A stretch of DNA of 64,000 bases from Sorex araneus (GCF_027595985.1 NC_073306.1:156503719-156567718); one strand, 5' to 3'; positions 23,808 to 36,197 are shown, counted from the first letter of the stretch. Notes: generated by a model not told the origin, from the sequence alone. Made by a program: numbers and translations.

Positions 23808-23994
23808 CCAATGTTTCTCAACTTTTCCCAACCACGAACCCTTTCCAACTTCATTTACTTCCTTTGGCCCCTGTCCTGTGAATCAGCACAATCTCTTTCC
23901 ATGCCTCTTTCATGCCCATGTAAGTGATTTTTTCCTGTGATCCTTATAAAACATTAAGAGCCCCCAGAAGGGCTACCTGGCTGAAACACACTGA
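23808..23994 (+). mobile_element. hAT-type DNA transposon remnant (non-autonomous)
   Basis: The left end 'caatgtttctcaac' and the right end 'gctgaaacacactg' form an imperfect terminal inverted repeat of the 'cagtgtttctcaac' kind. The interior 'gaaccctttccaactt' fits the common hAT pattern. At about 187 bp there is no transposase. Confidence 0.5.
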
Positions 23995-25721
23995 TTTAGA
24001 TGGCAGTAACTTCTATGGAGAATGAGCAGGGACATAAGGTAGGCAGACATGGAGATGGTTGGATTCTGTCTGCAATCAGTAAATCAAAATTCACTCAGAG
24101 TCACTGAGACATGGAAAAGGTGGAAGAGATATGAGCATACACTAAAGAAAACCACAACAAACAACAACAACATCAGCATTTGAAAAAAGAGGAAACTGTA
24201 AATAGAACAAGTACAGTGGGAGCTGCCAGTGTGGAAGAAGTCAGGAGAAAAAGTATTCTGGAGCAGAGTGTGTGAGGAGATGGGAAGATTTTTAAGAAAT
24301 GATAATATCAGATAAATAACACAGATTGGTGAGCTGTTCAAGTCATCTGACTCTGACAGAGCAAATGGAGAAACGTATAGAAGGATTTTATAAATAACAA
24401 AGATGACAGAAAGCTTAGATGCTTAGCCACAAGCCTTATTTGGAGGCTAAGCAAAGGAGTTGCTTCGCTTCATTAAATTAGCATTCAAATTTCATATCAA
24501 GATCCTCTGTTTCCTTCCAATGAAGTCCAATGCTTTTGTTCTCATTAAATATTATAGTTAGCATCCTAATCACATCATTTAATATACGGGTGGTAGCACA
24601 TAAGAGGAAATAAAATGTACAAACTTTCAAATTATGTGCAACTTGGCAGTGGGATTAAAAAGCATCTTGTAAAGATACCCAGTGTCTAATGTTTCACTTT
24701 GTTTTTCCTGAGAGGAAAACTGCATAATAGAAGCACATTTTTATTTTCTCCTCTTGGAGACCTGCTGTATGTGATTGATAGCTATTAAATTAGGTTTTAC
24801 CTCCCCAGTCTGGGCTAGATTAAATACATTTATAGCACAGCAAGTCACCGAAAGACAAAGGAAAAGTGACAATTATTTTGTCTATTTTGGTCTTCTCCAT
24901 AGTTAACCATCACTTAAACACATAAAGGAAAATTGTTTTGAAAAACAAGGACAATTAATAAAATGTGCAACTCATTAAACGTTTTAAGGCTACACAGCAT
25001 GCAAATATAAGCTGGTGTACACTTATGTTCCTTAACAAAATTTATTTCCAATGTAGAAACCAGGGAGTAACTCTGTGGAACATAGAATGGTTCAATTTCC
25101 CCACAATGTCAGGGGCATATAGATCATTTATTTCAGGGAGAATTGATTTGGGAAGAATTCCACTTGCCCTGTACATTACAAAGATATTTCTTAAACAGTG
25201 ATGCTATGGGAATGGCTAAGAAACAAGTGGGGTAAAAGTCATGCTAATGAGAAACATCTTCCTCCCATGTGAAAATGTGTTGCCTGCAGCAAAAACTGAA
25301 TCCTATGTGCTCCTGAAAAGTGTTCTTGCCTTTGTGTTTGGTTAGGAAACAGCAGTCGCTATTTTCTGAAATTCTGAACTGAAACCCACATGCAATATTC
25401 TCCCCTTTGGAGATGGAATTCACTCTCTCCGTCCTGTTTCCAAGGAAGCCAAGTTGAACAGCCTGCCCCACATCAGGGAGAAAGACTGGGCAAAGCACAA
25501 GAAAGGGAGAGATAGAAGGTTTGTATTTCCATTTCCATATGAAACGTTCTGCTTCTTAAAATATAATGGGAGCAAGTAACACCAGTGAAGGGATTCCAAA
25601 AACTGAGCCCAAGATAAACAAGAGGCAAGAGACAGTCCCATGTGCAAGCAGCTCTAAAGATCTGAGATATATAACCTTTGCTTTGCAAGATTAAACCTTG
25701 TGTTTTGTAAAAATGTAATAC
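23995..25721. other. Unannotated sequence
   Basis: No recognisable gene or repeat over about 1.7 kb. Parts such as 24740-24890 are less AT-biased and could be conserved non-coding DNA, but this cannot be judged from one sequence. Confidence 0.45.
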
Positions 25722-26092
25722 TGGGGGTCAGGATAAGGAAAGAGACCACTCTCATGATGCAAAAGCAGGGGATTTTATTGCAGGGTCCAAGTCTCCACAG
25801 ATGCAGTGGCCTCAGGACAAGGACCCCGACTCTAGTTTCAGAGGGCATTATATACATAAGCTACTTTCTTTGCGGTTAACTAGTCATTGCTGATATGGCA
25901 CATGGTGACTGATTGAGGCCACTTGCTGGGCCCAAAGGCTTTCCCAGTGGGGTCTTGGTTGGCTAGTTTTACATTGTTTCACTTCTGGGAAACTCAAACT
26001 GTTTCAGTTCCAGGAACTGAACCTGAGACCTAACTGATTTTTCTCATTTCTGCTGCCTGTCATGGCATTGCCATTGCTTCTTGTGTGGCTCA
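25722..26092 (-). mobile_element. Endogenous retrovirus LTR, antisense
   Basis: The 371-bp segment has TG...CA ends in the minus-strand sense. On that strand it carries a TATA box (plus 25846-25854), then an AATAAA signal (plus 25774-25779) about 70 bases downstream, then a short U5 ending 'cctgaccccca'. A purine-rich tract just outside the 5' edge (plus 26093-26116) fits a polypurine tract. Short length and a single TATA/AATAAA pair suggest a class I LTR. Confidence 0.7.
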
Positions 26093-26239
26093 TCTTTATT
26101 CCACCCTTTTTCTTGTGCCTTCAAGGGTAATCATACATTTGCATGCTTAACTGTTCTCTGGACTGTGGATACCTGGCCAATCCAGTGTACTTCTGCCTTA
26201 AGACCACAAGCTGTACTGTATTTATTCTGCCCTTAACAA

Positions 26240-26480
26240 AAACCACTAGATTGTTCAGGTTTTGATTCTATCCACCTTCAGAGCAGTTGGTGTGGTTAGG
26301 ATCATGGTGTAGGGACCTCTCCACTGAGGTTCAGAGTCTTATGTCACCTGATCCAGACCAGATCTCCCAATGTGGATGGATGAGGAGATACTGGTTCCCC
26401 TTCACTCTGGTGGTGTGCTCCAAGCCCCTCATGGAGCTGGACCTTGATACCTGTAGGGTCAGTAATGATGGAGGAGAGAG
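26240..26480 (-). pseudogene. Retroviral pol remnant (integrase C-terminal region)
   Basis: Translated on the minus strand, this piece has the short 'GDLVWIR' pattern followed, after an in-frame stop and a frame change, by a decayed 'TTPTAL'-like segment. That arrangement is typical of the C-terminal end of gammaretrovirus-like integrases. It is broken by stops and at least one indel and cannot encode a product. It lies about 150 bases from the LTR polypurine tract, so an env region is absent. Confidence 0.55.
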
Positions 26481-27520
26481 AGATCATATATTCTGGGCTA
26501 CACTTCCTCTTTCAAGGCTAAGTTGGAATAGTAGCAGTTGACCCAAAAGAATTGCAACGGGAGCAGAGTTCCTCCCTAAAGTGGGTTCACACTCACAACA
26601 GAGCAATTGGAGGAATTTTAGGGGTGGGAAAACTTTCTTAATCTGTCTACCAAAATCATATTCTCTTAGAGATTTCAGCACCTTAAATCTTTAAAGGGAA
26701 AATGGTCGAAGTTCCGTCTTCTGGAGAAGCTTCCTGCTCACACAGGGGCGCTGACTCTGCCTGCACCAGAGGTGAAATCTCAAGCTACCTTACTTCTTTT
26801 GTACTGCCCTGTTCAATCCTTTCAATAATATTCCACTGCATTAGTCCAGGGGTCAGCAATTTTCAACTTCCTTTTGGAAACCTCACTCCACTGCCCATTC
26901 TTTCTCTTCTGGAGAGTGTTCTGGTTTAGAGGAAATATTCTCTAAATGGGGTATTAATCTCATGGTGGAACAAGAATAAAAATCTGTTAAAAAAAATCTC
27001 TATTCTCTCCAAATGACTATATGTATTCATAGAACTAAGAATGAATACAGAGAACCAGTTTAGATGTCCACTCTCAGTACTTCAGCCAAGTGAACAGGCC
27101 GGGGGAAAGCAACTGATCCTGCTCTTTGAGCTGAGGTTCCCCCTGGTGAAGCTCCACCTTCTGCTTTTCTAGCCAGACTGTAAAGTAGCAGCATTACTAT
27201 ACAACATTGAGTTTTCTTTATAGACTAGGCAACTTACTTACTGAATTATCCAATTATTCAAGCACCTTTGTATAACTAGAATCTGACTTTCACAAAAGAA
27301 GCAAATTACAGAAACATGGTTTTCCCTCCACTTTCAGTATTAAAAAGGAAGGAGAAAAATATTTAGCTGGTTGGATTGCAACCAAACATCTTCTGGAGGA
27401 GAGAGAAAGAAGAGATGGGAACTTTCACCTCCCTAGATTTCTCCATAGTCAGGGTCTCTGGGGAAACAACATGTCGCCAATTGCTGATATATTTAGCCCA
27501 GAAAGTAACTGTTTAAAATA
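26481..27520. other. Unannotated sequence, possibly decayed ERV interior
   Basis: Lies upstream of the pol remnant in the ERV sense, but I cannot identify gag, protease or reverse transcriptase motifs. No other feature recognised. Confidence 0.4.
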
Positions 27521-27732
27521 TCACTGTATCAATGCTGTTCATCGATTTGCTCGAGTGGGTTCCAGTAACTCCATTCGTCCCAGCCCTGAGATTTTAGCAG
27601 CCTCTCCTTACTCATCCTTCCAAATGGTGCCGTATTGGAGGCTCTTTCAGGGTCAGAGGAATGAGACCCGTTATTGTTACTGTATTTGGCATATCTAATA
27701 TGCCATGGGGAGCTTGCCAGGCTCTGCCGTGG
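27521..27732 (-). mobile_element. 5'-truncated SINE, type B2
   Basis: Inverted type B tail (tcactgtatcaatgctgttc), then the B2-specific block (gccctgagattttagcag and ggaggctctttcagggtcag), then 'ttggcatatctaatatgcca' and part of the body. The head is missing. 'taaaatatca' on both sides is the likely target-site duplication. Confidence 0.9.
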
Positions 27733-27899
27733 TAAAAATATCAGAAATATTAAAATATTTGTAAAGAGTTGTTTTCCTACAAGAGTGGGAATAATACAAA
27801 TTTGGGAGCAGGGCTCCTAGAGAGTGATCAGAGAGCTCCACAGACCCACATGCAGTGAAAGAGCTAACCTACCTGGAAACTGAGTGCAAGCAACACAAT

Positions 27900-28020
27900 A
27901 CTTCTGTCACAACTATGTTGAGAACTTCAGATATGGGGTTCTGGGAAAAGAGGAGTAGAATTCAGATCCTTGTACATACCAAGCAAACATCCTGATCCTT
28001 GAGCTATCACTCTGAGCTTC
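27900..28020 (-). mobile_element. Degenerate SINE
   Basis: 'ctgtcacaactatg', 'agaattcagatccttg' and 'gagctatcactctgagctt' fit a decayed inverted SINE. Confidence 0.45.
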
Positions 28021-28579
28021 CAAATTGTTTTCACTTCCAAATAGGGCTTGATGCTAGAAAGAATTGTTGAGAGTTGGAGAAAAGATGTAAAAGGAAAAAA
28101 ATCAAAAGCAAGTAAGGCAAGAGGAGGTGCACACTTCTGCAAGCCTGTAAGGAGAGCAGCCGTGCCCAGCAAACGTGGCCTTTCATGTCTGCATTTTCAC
28201 CTCACCTGCACTCCCTGCAGAGCTAAGCTCTGTGCATCCCTCCACTACAACTGAGAGCCAACTATTTCCTAACCAAATAGGGGTTGCTATTTTCCACTGC
28301 AATGAGACTGAAACTGACTCCCAGTTGGATTCCCAGATCAACACCAGACACTGTATCTGGAAAGTGAACCCTCTTGAAAACGTTAATGATTCAGCGCAGG
28401 GCTTCAACATTTTTCACTCGTAACCTATGAAAGGCAGTACAAGTGAGCACTGCCCCAAACACTTCAGATTCAATAGGTGCCTGGTGCTGAGATAATTTTG
28501 GTTGTGTGTTCGGAAACTTTAACTGTCACAGTTATTTTGTGACTCATAATAAATGACCCATGTATTTTATGAAACTAGC
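28021..28579. other. Unannotated sequence
   Basis: Overlapping open frames of about 80 codons on both strands (28175-28423) show no known domain. No repeat recognised. Confidence 0.45.
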
Positions 28580-28752
28580 ATCTGAGTTGGAGAAATAAGT
28601 CAGTGGGTAGGGCGCTGACTTTGCAAGACCCCTCCCCCCAACCCAGATTCAATGCCCAGCATGGGTTGGTCCCCGAGCACTGTGAGGAGAGATCTGTGGA
28701 TGTGGAGCCAGGAGAAAGCCTTGAGTACCACTGGGTGTGACTCAAAACAGCA
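28580..28752 (+). mobile_element. tRNA-derived SINE, type C
   Basis: Head 'gttggagaaataagtcagtg', a C-rich insertion in the middle (cccctccccccaaccc), B box 'cagattcaatgcccagca', and the tail 'gagtaccactgggtgtgact'. Confidence 0.75.
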
Positions 28753-29055
28753 ACAAAGCTAGAATCTAAAATACTGTGCCTTTCATTCCCAGAAATAATT
28801 TCCTAAAGAGTTGAGCATATTCCTGATTTGCAGGATAAGGATGAGATATAGACACTAAAATAAGGAGGTAAAGAAGAGTTGGAAGATTTTTGTAGAATAA
28901 AATTAGCTAGTCTAAGTGGACAGTCAGAGAATAAGAGATAAGAGGCCCTAGTATCACTTGCTCTTAAGTTAATTGGTTATAAACAATTTTTTTGCTCATC
29001 TCGATTATAAAAATTATATGTATATATAGAAATAAAAGACTGTTCAGAAATAACT
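28753..29055. other. Unannotated AT-rich sequence
   Basis: No recognisable feature. Confidence 0.5.
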
Positions 29056-29215
29056 AGATAAAGCATTTTTCCCACTTTACTTAAACACCATGGTTTATAG
29101 TTGTTCATGATGATTTGTTACAGGCATTCTATACTTCAACACTAATCCCACCACCATTGTCACCTTCCCTCCACTATTGTCTCCATTTCTGAACCACCTT
29201 TCAAACTTTATATAA
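29056..29215 (-). mobile_element. L1-type 3'UTR fragment, antisense
   Basis: 'tacttaaacaccatggttta', 'tgttacaggcattctatact' and 'ccaccaccattgtcaccttc' follow an inverted L1 3'UTR layout. It resembles the plus-strand fragment near 7960-8165. Confidence 0.5.
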
Positions 29216-30339
29216 TATATGCCGCAATATGTAACATATGAAATATTATATATATTTTATTTTATACCTATATAAATAAATTATATTAGATACAATATAA
29301 CTTATACTGCGTATAACCACTAAATGGCTAATGGAATAATCCAAAAATATTTCATAGAAGAAAACTTGTAAAATCATTATATCTCACCATGGGACATAAA
29401 GTCCTTGTCTGAGGTTTTACTAAGCTGTTGTTGCAACTTAAGCCTTCTTGATATTTGAGATTGGTTGATTTCTACATTACATTCCATTCAATCTGGAGTG
29501 CTCCCACTGAGATGTCAGTGTTGTAGAGTTTGGAGATGTTAGCTCCAGAAAATCCAGAATATTTAAATGGGCAGACCAGTGAGAGGCCAGGCTTCCAGCA
29601 CTTTGAGTGAATGTGGGCCGGCCCCCTTCCAAGATTGCATCAGAGTTTCAGGAAGGAACAAGTGTCTAATAAATCAGATAGACTTTTTTGTTTATACACG
29701 TATACAGCATTTTTAGCATGCTTCCCAGCACTTTTCAGGGTTCAGAAATGATTAAGTATCATTTTTCCTTATTGATTTTTTTAAAAATCTTTTATGTAAA
29801 ATATGAGAAGACAGACAAAGAGGAAAAGGAAAAGATTTGAGTTCTTTAGTTTGATCCTATTTGACTTTGCCCTTTACCAAGTTATTATATAATCAATTCA
29901 AGAAGAGATAGTATGCAGAAGAAATTTAGGAAGGAAATATGAGAATAAGTCCTCCAAATGAATCTCTGCACATACGAAAATTGTACTGCCCACAGCAGTT
30001 ATATTTCAGCAAAGATGGATGGATAATTACTAAGGCGCTCTACTTTGATTTTTCTTCTGAATTTACGCAGAGGTCATCGCAACACCAAAAATAATTAAAA
30101 GCAAAGAGGTTTCACTTAGAGCTTTTCCCTTCCACGGAAGCTGGGTCAGACCTCTCACCTGTGTTGTGGCCTCACATTTCTCTATTTGAAAAATCTGCCC
30201 ATATGGCCTTGAAGAGACCCACACTATATAACTAATTGTCCATGTTGGTGGAATCTTCAAGGTTCACTGAAAATAAGTCAACTGAAACACTATCAACATT
30301 GACAAATGCATTGCACCGGATATCTAAGGAGTTACTTTT
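29216..30339. other. Unannotated AT-rich sequence
   Basis: No recognisable gene or repeat. Strongly TA-rich between 29210 and 29300. Confidence 0.5.
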
Positions 30340-30350
30340 AAAACTGAACT

Positions 30351-30538
30351 GTAGGGGCTGGAGCAATAGCACAGTGGGTAGGGCATTTGCCTTGCACTGG
30401 ACCAACCTGGGTTCGACTCCCAGCATCTCATATGGTCCCCTGAGCACTGCCAGGAGTAATTCCTGAGTGCAGAGCCAGAAGTAAGTCTTGTGCATTGCCA
30501 GGTGTGACCCAAAAAGCAAAACAAACAAACAAAGAAAC
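30351..30538 (+). mobile_element. tRNA-derived SINE, type A (complete)
   Basis: Full head, body and an AAAC-rich tail, bounded by perfect 11-bp target-site duplications 'aaaactgaact' (30340-30350 and 30539-30549). This is one of the clearest insertions in the window. Confidence 0.97.
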
Positions 30539-30549
30539 AAAACTGAACT

Positions 30550-31532
30550 TTAAAATAATAAAATTAAGCAGGCAAACCTTATTAATGTATTTTTCATAGT
30601 CTTTCCTATCTTATTCCCTTAACTCCACTCTACTCCAACTTAAGCAAAGATTTTCAAAGATCAGTAGTTTCTCAATCTCTATCAGACTGTGACCCCTTTT
30701 GTGATTTCGTTTCATTTTGTACTCTCCCTGTCTTACTGGTTTGTCCCTTAGTTTGATGCTGCCCTCCCCATTTACATAACTGATTTACATCCAAAGTCCA
30801 GTTAGAACACCTTGAGAGCCCTATTTAGACCAAAATATACTACAGCAGTACTCTGTAGGACTTTCTCTGTACTGTCTTGTTCTATTCTCTAACTCTAGCA
30901 AATCTATTCTCCATATAAAACTCAGAACTATGTACACCAGATCATATTAACTTTCTAACGAAAGGCCTTTGTTATTTTCCCTTAAAGAAGCCCAAATACC
31001 AGGCGCTAGTTTAGGGGGCCTTTCAGGTCCTATGAGCATTTCTCCCCAGAAAGCCCCTCTTGTCCCACTCTTCCACATACTCTTCACTCTTCATTCTCCA
31101 CCCATTGGAATGTGTAACTCTAGATCTGGTGATTTTTACTCACTTTTACAAACTTTACTTGGAGTTTTCTAACCGATGTATGTAGAAACCCATGGCTGAG
31201 ATCTCCAAGCCTTTTAAGATTGGGACAGGGCTGCCTCCTCTCAGCTCCTCAGTTTTCCAGTAGCTTGGCAGTCACACCCACAAACTTCTCACAGTGCCAT
31301 GTAATCTCATCAATGGCCAAGACTCAGAGACTATAATCTAAATCTCTCAGGAGAGAAAACCATATTTTTTTCTGGAGTGCATGGCTGCATTTGCAGCTGT
31401 GTGGACTCTTATACTCTATTTCACTTACTTATCAAAAGTAGCACACATTTATTTGATTTTAACATACTTGTGTTCTCTTATATCTAGGCTTAAATGGTTC
31501 CAGATTGAAATACAAGAACCTTCACACACAGA
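30550..31532. other. Unannotated sequence
   Basis: 'gtagtttctcaatctctatcagactgtgacccctttt' near 30664 hints at a hAT element end, but no matching right end was found. Nothing else recognised. Confidence 0.45.
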
Positions 31533-31533
31533 T

Positions 31534-31579
<46 letters not shown>
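31533..31579. repeat. (CA)n microsatellite
   Basis: About 22 uninterrupted CA units. Confidence 0.97.
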
Positions 31580-31582
<3 letters not shown>

Positions 31583-32028
31583 ATAAGAGGGTCATTTTCT
31601 TTGAGATATCAATCTTCATTTAAAATCAATGTAGGGTATACTCAAGCTGTCATTTTCTCAGTTTAAAATAATACATCCCCTTTATTAGATTAAGCTCTAC
31701 ATAATATTGGTTATGCATAATCTGTGGTCTCTGATACATTGTGCAGTTCCCTGAACCTAAACTTACTTCTTCCTGAGTTAATGATATAGGTAAGGTTGTG
31801 AGGAATGTAAATAGCAAGAGACAATATTAAGCTATAGACCTTATAAACAAAGACTTAAAAACCACACTCAGAAAAGCCAAGTTACATAAACCTATAGAAA
31901 GAAATTTAACTTTGATTCAGAAATTTACCCAGTCTACCTTTCAAATGAGTTTATTTTAAGCTACAGGCTGGCGAGAATTGACAGTATTGATTTAAGGGGG
32001 GTTTCAATAAGACCCAAAGAGGAATTAC
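31580..32028. other. Unannotated sequence
   Basis: No recognisable feature up to the L1 target site. Confidence 0.5.
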
Positions 32029-32048
32029 AGAGACTTCCATTATTGAAA
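32029..32048 (+). repeat. L1 target-site duplication, 5' copy
   Basis: Matches 36760-36779 at 19 of 20 positions ('agagac', t or a, 'tccattattgaaa'). Confidence 0.9.
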
Positions 32049-32059
32049 TTATTGGAATG

Positions 32060-32790
32060 GAATGATGACCCTGGGCCAGTGACCCAGTCCTCCATGCCTG
32101 CACCCCACCCCTGCACCCCAAGGCAAGCTCTTTCTAGCATCTCAGTGGATCTTACCCCTCTACCAGACGCTGCACCTCCAGCAACAACCTAACTTCCTGC
32201 ATCAGGTCTGTGAATCTCCCTGACTGGTGACTCAGCCCCCAGCCCTACCCCCAGCCTCGTATCCCAAGGCAAGCTCCTCCCAGAATCTCTCAGGATTTCC
32301 CCCTGCCCCCCCTCCAGTTTCCACTTAACCAGAACTTACTTCCTCCGTCAGGTGTGTGAATGGCCCTGGCCAGTGACCCAGCCCCCACAAATGCACCTCA
32401 GCCATGGCCATGTACCCCAAAGGCAAGCTCCTCCTAGCATCTCACTGGAGACCCAACAGCCTACCTTACTTCCTGCATCACTTTTATGAATCGCCCTGGC
32501 TGGTGGCCCAGTCCCCACGGATGCATGGCAGCCCTGTACTCCAAGGTTAGCTCTTCACAGCATCTCAGAGGACCCCCACTGCCCTGCCCATCGCTGCCCC
32601 TCAAGCACCAACCTTGCTTTCTGTATTAGTTTTATGAATTGCCCTGGCTGATGACCCAGCCCCTGCACCTGAAACCCAGCCTTGTACCCAAGGCAAGCTC
32701 CTCCCAGCATCTTGCAGGACCTGCAACTCCCTCACAGTCACTGCCCCTCCAGTACTGACCTTACTTCCTACATTAGGTGTGTCGACCCCT
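32060..32790 (+). promoter_or_regulatory. L1 5'UTR with about five tandem monomers
   Basis: A GC-rich block of diverged tandem units. The landmark 'aggcaagctc' (or 'aggttagctc') begins at 32121, 32267, 32421, 32544 and 32691, giving spacings of 146, 154, 123 and 147. 'ccagtgacccagcccc'-like and 'acttcctgcatcagg'-like strings recur at matching phase. Tandem monomers upstream of ORF1 are known as promoters in some L1 families, notably mouse. That role here is inferred. Confidence 0.75.
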
Positions 32791-33011
32791 ACCTTCATCC
32801 AGCTATCTACCCTTCCACATACCCTTTGGACACCTAACCACAAAATTTTGTAGACATGAAATTATTTTGTCTGCACCCCACATTTCAGGTACTAGTTAAC
32901 CCAGGCCTCACACATAGCTATCAATAAGCCACGACAACACACAAAAATGGCCCAATTTCAGGGGCAAAATCATACAACAACATGAGAAAAAACTCCAAAC
33001 ACAAAGGTCAC

Positions 33012-33932
33012 TATGGTAAAACAATGCAGAAACACACCAAGCCATTGTGTTTCATTGAAGTGGCTAGATCAGATGAATCAAAGAATAACAATAAACTCTA
33101 TAACGTCTTATATAAGGAATTTAAAACTGAGCTTTTAAGGATGTAAAAGGAGCTCAAATAAGCCAACAAATGCACTGCTGATAAAATATAAGTGGTTATG
33201 AAAGCGTAGGTGAGGGAAATGCAAACAAAAATATAAGCAGAAATGACAGACCTATAAAACTTGGCAGGTCAAATGAAAAACTCAGTGGAAGGCCTCAGCA
33301 ACAGAGTAACAGTTGCCAAGGATAGAATCAGTGAGCCCCAAGATGAGGTGCAAGGACTATCCAGACAACAGCAGAAAATGGAAGAGAGCCTCAAAATAAA
33401 CCAACAGATATCAAGAGAAAACCAGGATGAAGCCAAGAGGAATAACATAAGAATCACTGGAGTCCCAGAGAGGCAGGAAGAAAACCCTGAAGAAGATACT
33501 GTCAAAGACATAATTGCTAAGACTTTCTTAGAGCTGAAGAGAACATGAGATCAGATTCAGGAGGCCTGAAGGGTACCAGCTAAAAGAAGTCCAAGTAAAA
33601 ATACTTCAAGACACATCCTGATCAGAATGGCAGGAATCATAGACAGAGATAAAATTCTGAAAACAGCAAGATCAAAGAAAGAAATTGCTTATAAAGGAGC
33701 ATTTTTAAGGTTCACATCAGACCTAGCGGATGAAATCCTAAGGACCCAATGACAGTGGTGGGATATAGTGAACAAGCTCAATGAAATAAATACCTTACCT
33801 AGAATACTTTACCCAGCTAGACTCTCATTCATATCAGAAGGAACAAGACATAGCTTCACAGACAAACAACAACTCAGGAAATTCCTAGCTCCAAAGCTGT
33901 GGCTAAAAGTGCAACCAAATGACCTACTTTAA
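33012..33932 (+). pseudogene. L1 ORF1 (RNA-binding protein), broken
   Basis: L1 ORF1 encodes a trimeric RNA-binding chaperone. Here the segment 33261-33548 is open and gives a coiled-coil-like region, then 'NNIRITGVPE', the start of the RRM-like domain. Stops follow after 'LELKRT' and shortly beyond, and another interrupts the text near 33748. The C-terminal domain landmark 'RILYPARLSF' is readable at 33801-33830, and the frame ends at 33930-33932. The N-terminal part before 33240 also contains stops. About 40 bases separate it from ORF2. Confidence 0.85.
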
Positions 33933-33972
33933 GACAGACAAGCCCCCAAATACACCAAACTTTGGCAGAAAG

Positions 33973-36197
33973 ATGGGGCAAAACCCCATAACAATAATCT
34001 CTTTCAATGCCAATGGGCTAAATGCACCAATTAAAAGGCACAGGGTGAAAGGATGAATGCAAAAATTGAACCTAAATTCTGCTGCCTGCAAGAAACACAT
34101 CTGAACAGGCATAGCAAACACAGACACAATGTGAAAGGATGGAAAAGAATCCTACAACCAAACAACTCCCTCAAAAAAAAAAAATAGGAGTGGCAATTCG
34201 AATATCAGACCACATAGACTTCAGTCTGAAGAAGGTTACAAGAGATAGTGAAGGTCACTTCTTAATGATCCAAGGATGAGGAATCAGCAAGATACTTAAA
34301 AATGACTGCTCATAGACTTGAAGAAAGACATTGATAGCAACACAATAATAGTTGGAGATTTCAACACCTCTTTATCCCCTCTCTGTAAATCAATAAGACT
34401 CAAGCTCAGCAAGGATATACTTCATCTAAGGGAAGAAACGGAAGACAGGGGTCTAGGATATATATCTATATATATCAGATATTTCACATATATACATATA
34501 TATGTATATATACGTATATATCAGAAATTTCATCCCAAAAAAGCTGAAGCTAAACACACACTTTCTCAAGTGTACAAGGGATATTCTCCAAGATAAGCCA
34601 CATGCTGGGACACAAAACATACACCCATAAAATTAAGAAGATAGAAATTGTATCAACAATCTTTTCAGGTCATGATTCATTGAAAATAGAAGTGAATCAC
34701 ATCCAGAAACAGAAATGCAAATCAAACACCTGTAAATTAAACAGCTTACTACTGAATAATGAGTGGCTTAGAAAGGAAATCAAAGAAGAAATCAAAAGAT
34801 TCCTGGAAATGAACGAGAATTAAGACATGAGTTCCCAGAGCTTAACAGCAAAAGCAGTGTTAAGAGGAAAGTTTATAGCTCTACAAGCATTTCTCAGGAA
34901 GGAAGGGCAAGTCCACATAAGCAGCCTAACCTCACAGCTTCAGGTCTTGGAGAATGAGCAACAAAAGGAGCCCGAATCAGACAGAAGGAAAGAAATAATA
35001 AAAGTTAGAGCAGGAATTAATGACATGGAAATCCAAAAACCAATTCAAAAGATCGGTGAAACCAAGAGCTGGTTCTTTGAGAAAATAAGATAGATAAACC
35101 ACTAGCAAAATTCTAAAGGAATGAGAAAAAGAGACCCTTAATAAACAGAATCAGAACCAAAAAGGGAGACATCACAACAGAACCCACAGAAATTCAAAGG
35201 ATAATCAGAGATTACTTTGAAAAGTTTTAGGTTATGAAACTAGACAACCTCAAAGACATGGGAAACTATAATTTCCCAAAGCTGATCCAAGAAGACTTGG
35301 AAAACCTGAACAGATCTATTACTTTCAAGGAAATTGAAATAGTAATCAAAAGTCTCTTAAAAAACAAAAGCCCTGGCCCAGATGGATTCACTAGTGAATT
35401 CTTCCAAACCTTCAAAGAGGACCTATTCCCAATCCTGTTCAATATTTTCCAAGAAATTGAAGAAATAGAAACACTTCCAACAGTTTCTGTGAGTCAAATA
35501 TCATCTTCCTACCAAAAACAGAGAGAGAACCACAAAAAAAAGAGAATAATCAAGGCCAATATCCCTGATGAATACAGATGCAAAGATCCTCAACAAAATA
35601 CTAGCAAATAGAATCCAATGACTCATCAACATGAATATACACCAAGTAGGAAACATCCTGGGGACACAAGGATGGTTTAACATTCACAAGCCAATCAACA
35701 TAATATACATTATAAGTAAAAGGAAAGATTAAAACCATACGATCATATCAATAGAGGCAGAGATGGCATTTGACAAGATCCAGAACCCATTTATCATAAA
35801 AACTCTCAGCAAAATGAAAGTTGCAGAAACTTTTCTCAATATGATCAAAGCCATCTACCACAAGCCTAGAAATTGAGATTCCATATAATCCAGCATTACC
35901 ACTCCTGGGAATATATCCTGGAGATGCAAAAAAACACAGTAGAAATGACATCTGCACATGTATGTTTATTAAAGCACTGTTTACAGTAGACAGAATCTGC
36001 AAAAACCTCGAGTGCTTTGCTCGAGAACAGATGACTGGTTGAAGAAACTTTCAATGGAATACTATGCAGCTATTAGAAGACATGAAATCATGAAATTTGC
36101 ATATAATTGGATGGGCATGGAGAGTATCATGCTAAGAGAAATTACTCAGAAAGAGAGGGACAGACATAGAATGATTGTACTCATTTGTGGAGTATAA
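33973..36197 (+). pseudogene. L1 ORF2 (endonuclease/reverse transcriptase), broken and internally deleted
   Basis: ORF2 supplies the endonuclease and reverse transcriptase. The endonuclease landmarks QETHL (about 34085-34102, with a stop shortly before) and GDFNT (34354-34368) are present. A TA-rich expansion (34459-34520) interrupts that domain. The RT region retains 'SPGPDGF' (35369-35389) and 'AFDKIQ' (about 35766-35783, containing the first catalytic Asp). After 'KAIYHKP' the text jumps, near 35868, to the far C-terminal 'PALPLLGIYPG'. The FADD catalytic box, thumb and most of the C-terminal region, normally several hundred residues, are therefore missing. The last piece, 36012-36197, is open and ends at a stop. 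There are many other stops and frameshifts. Confidence 0.88.
34459..34520. repeat. TA-rich microsatellite inside ORF2
   Basis: Imperfect TA/CATATA units within the endonuclease-coding region. Confidence 0.85.

Noticed and set aside
30660..30850. Possible hAT transposon end
   Set aside because: The left end looks right but no matching terminal inverted repeat was found on the right.
33261..33548. 95-codon open frame as a possible intact gene
   Set aside because: It is the middle of L1 ORF1, bounded by stops on both sides.
36012..36197. 61-codon open frame as a small protein
   Set aside because: It is the last part of L1 ORF2.
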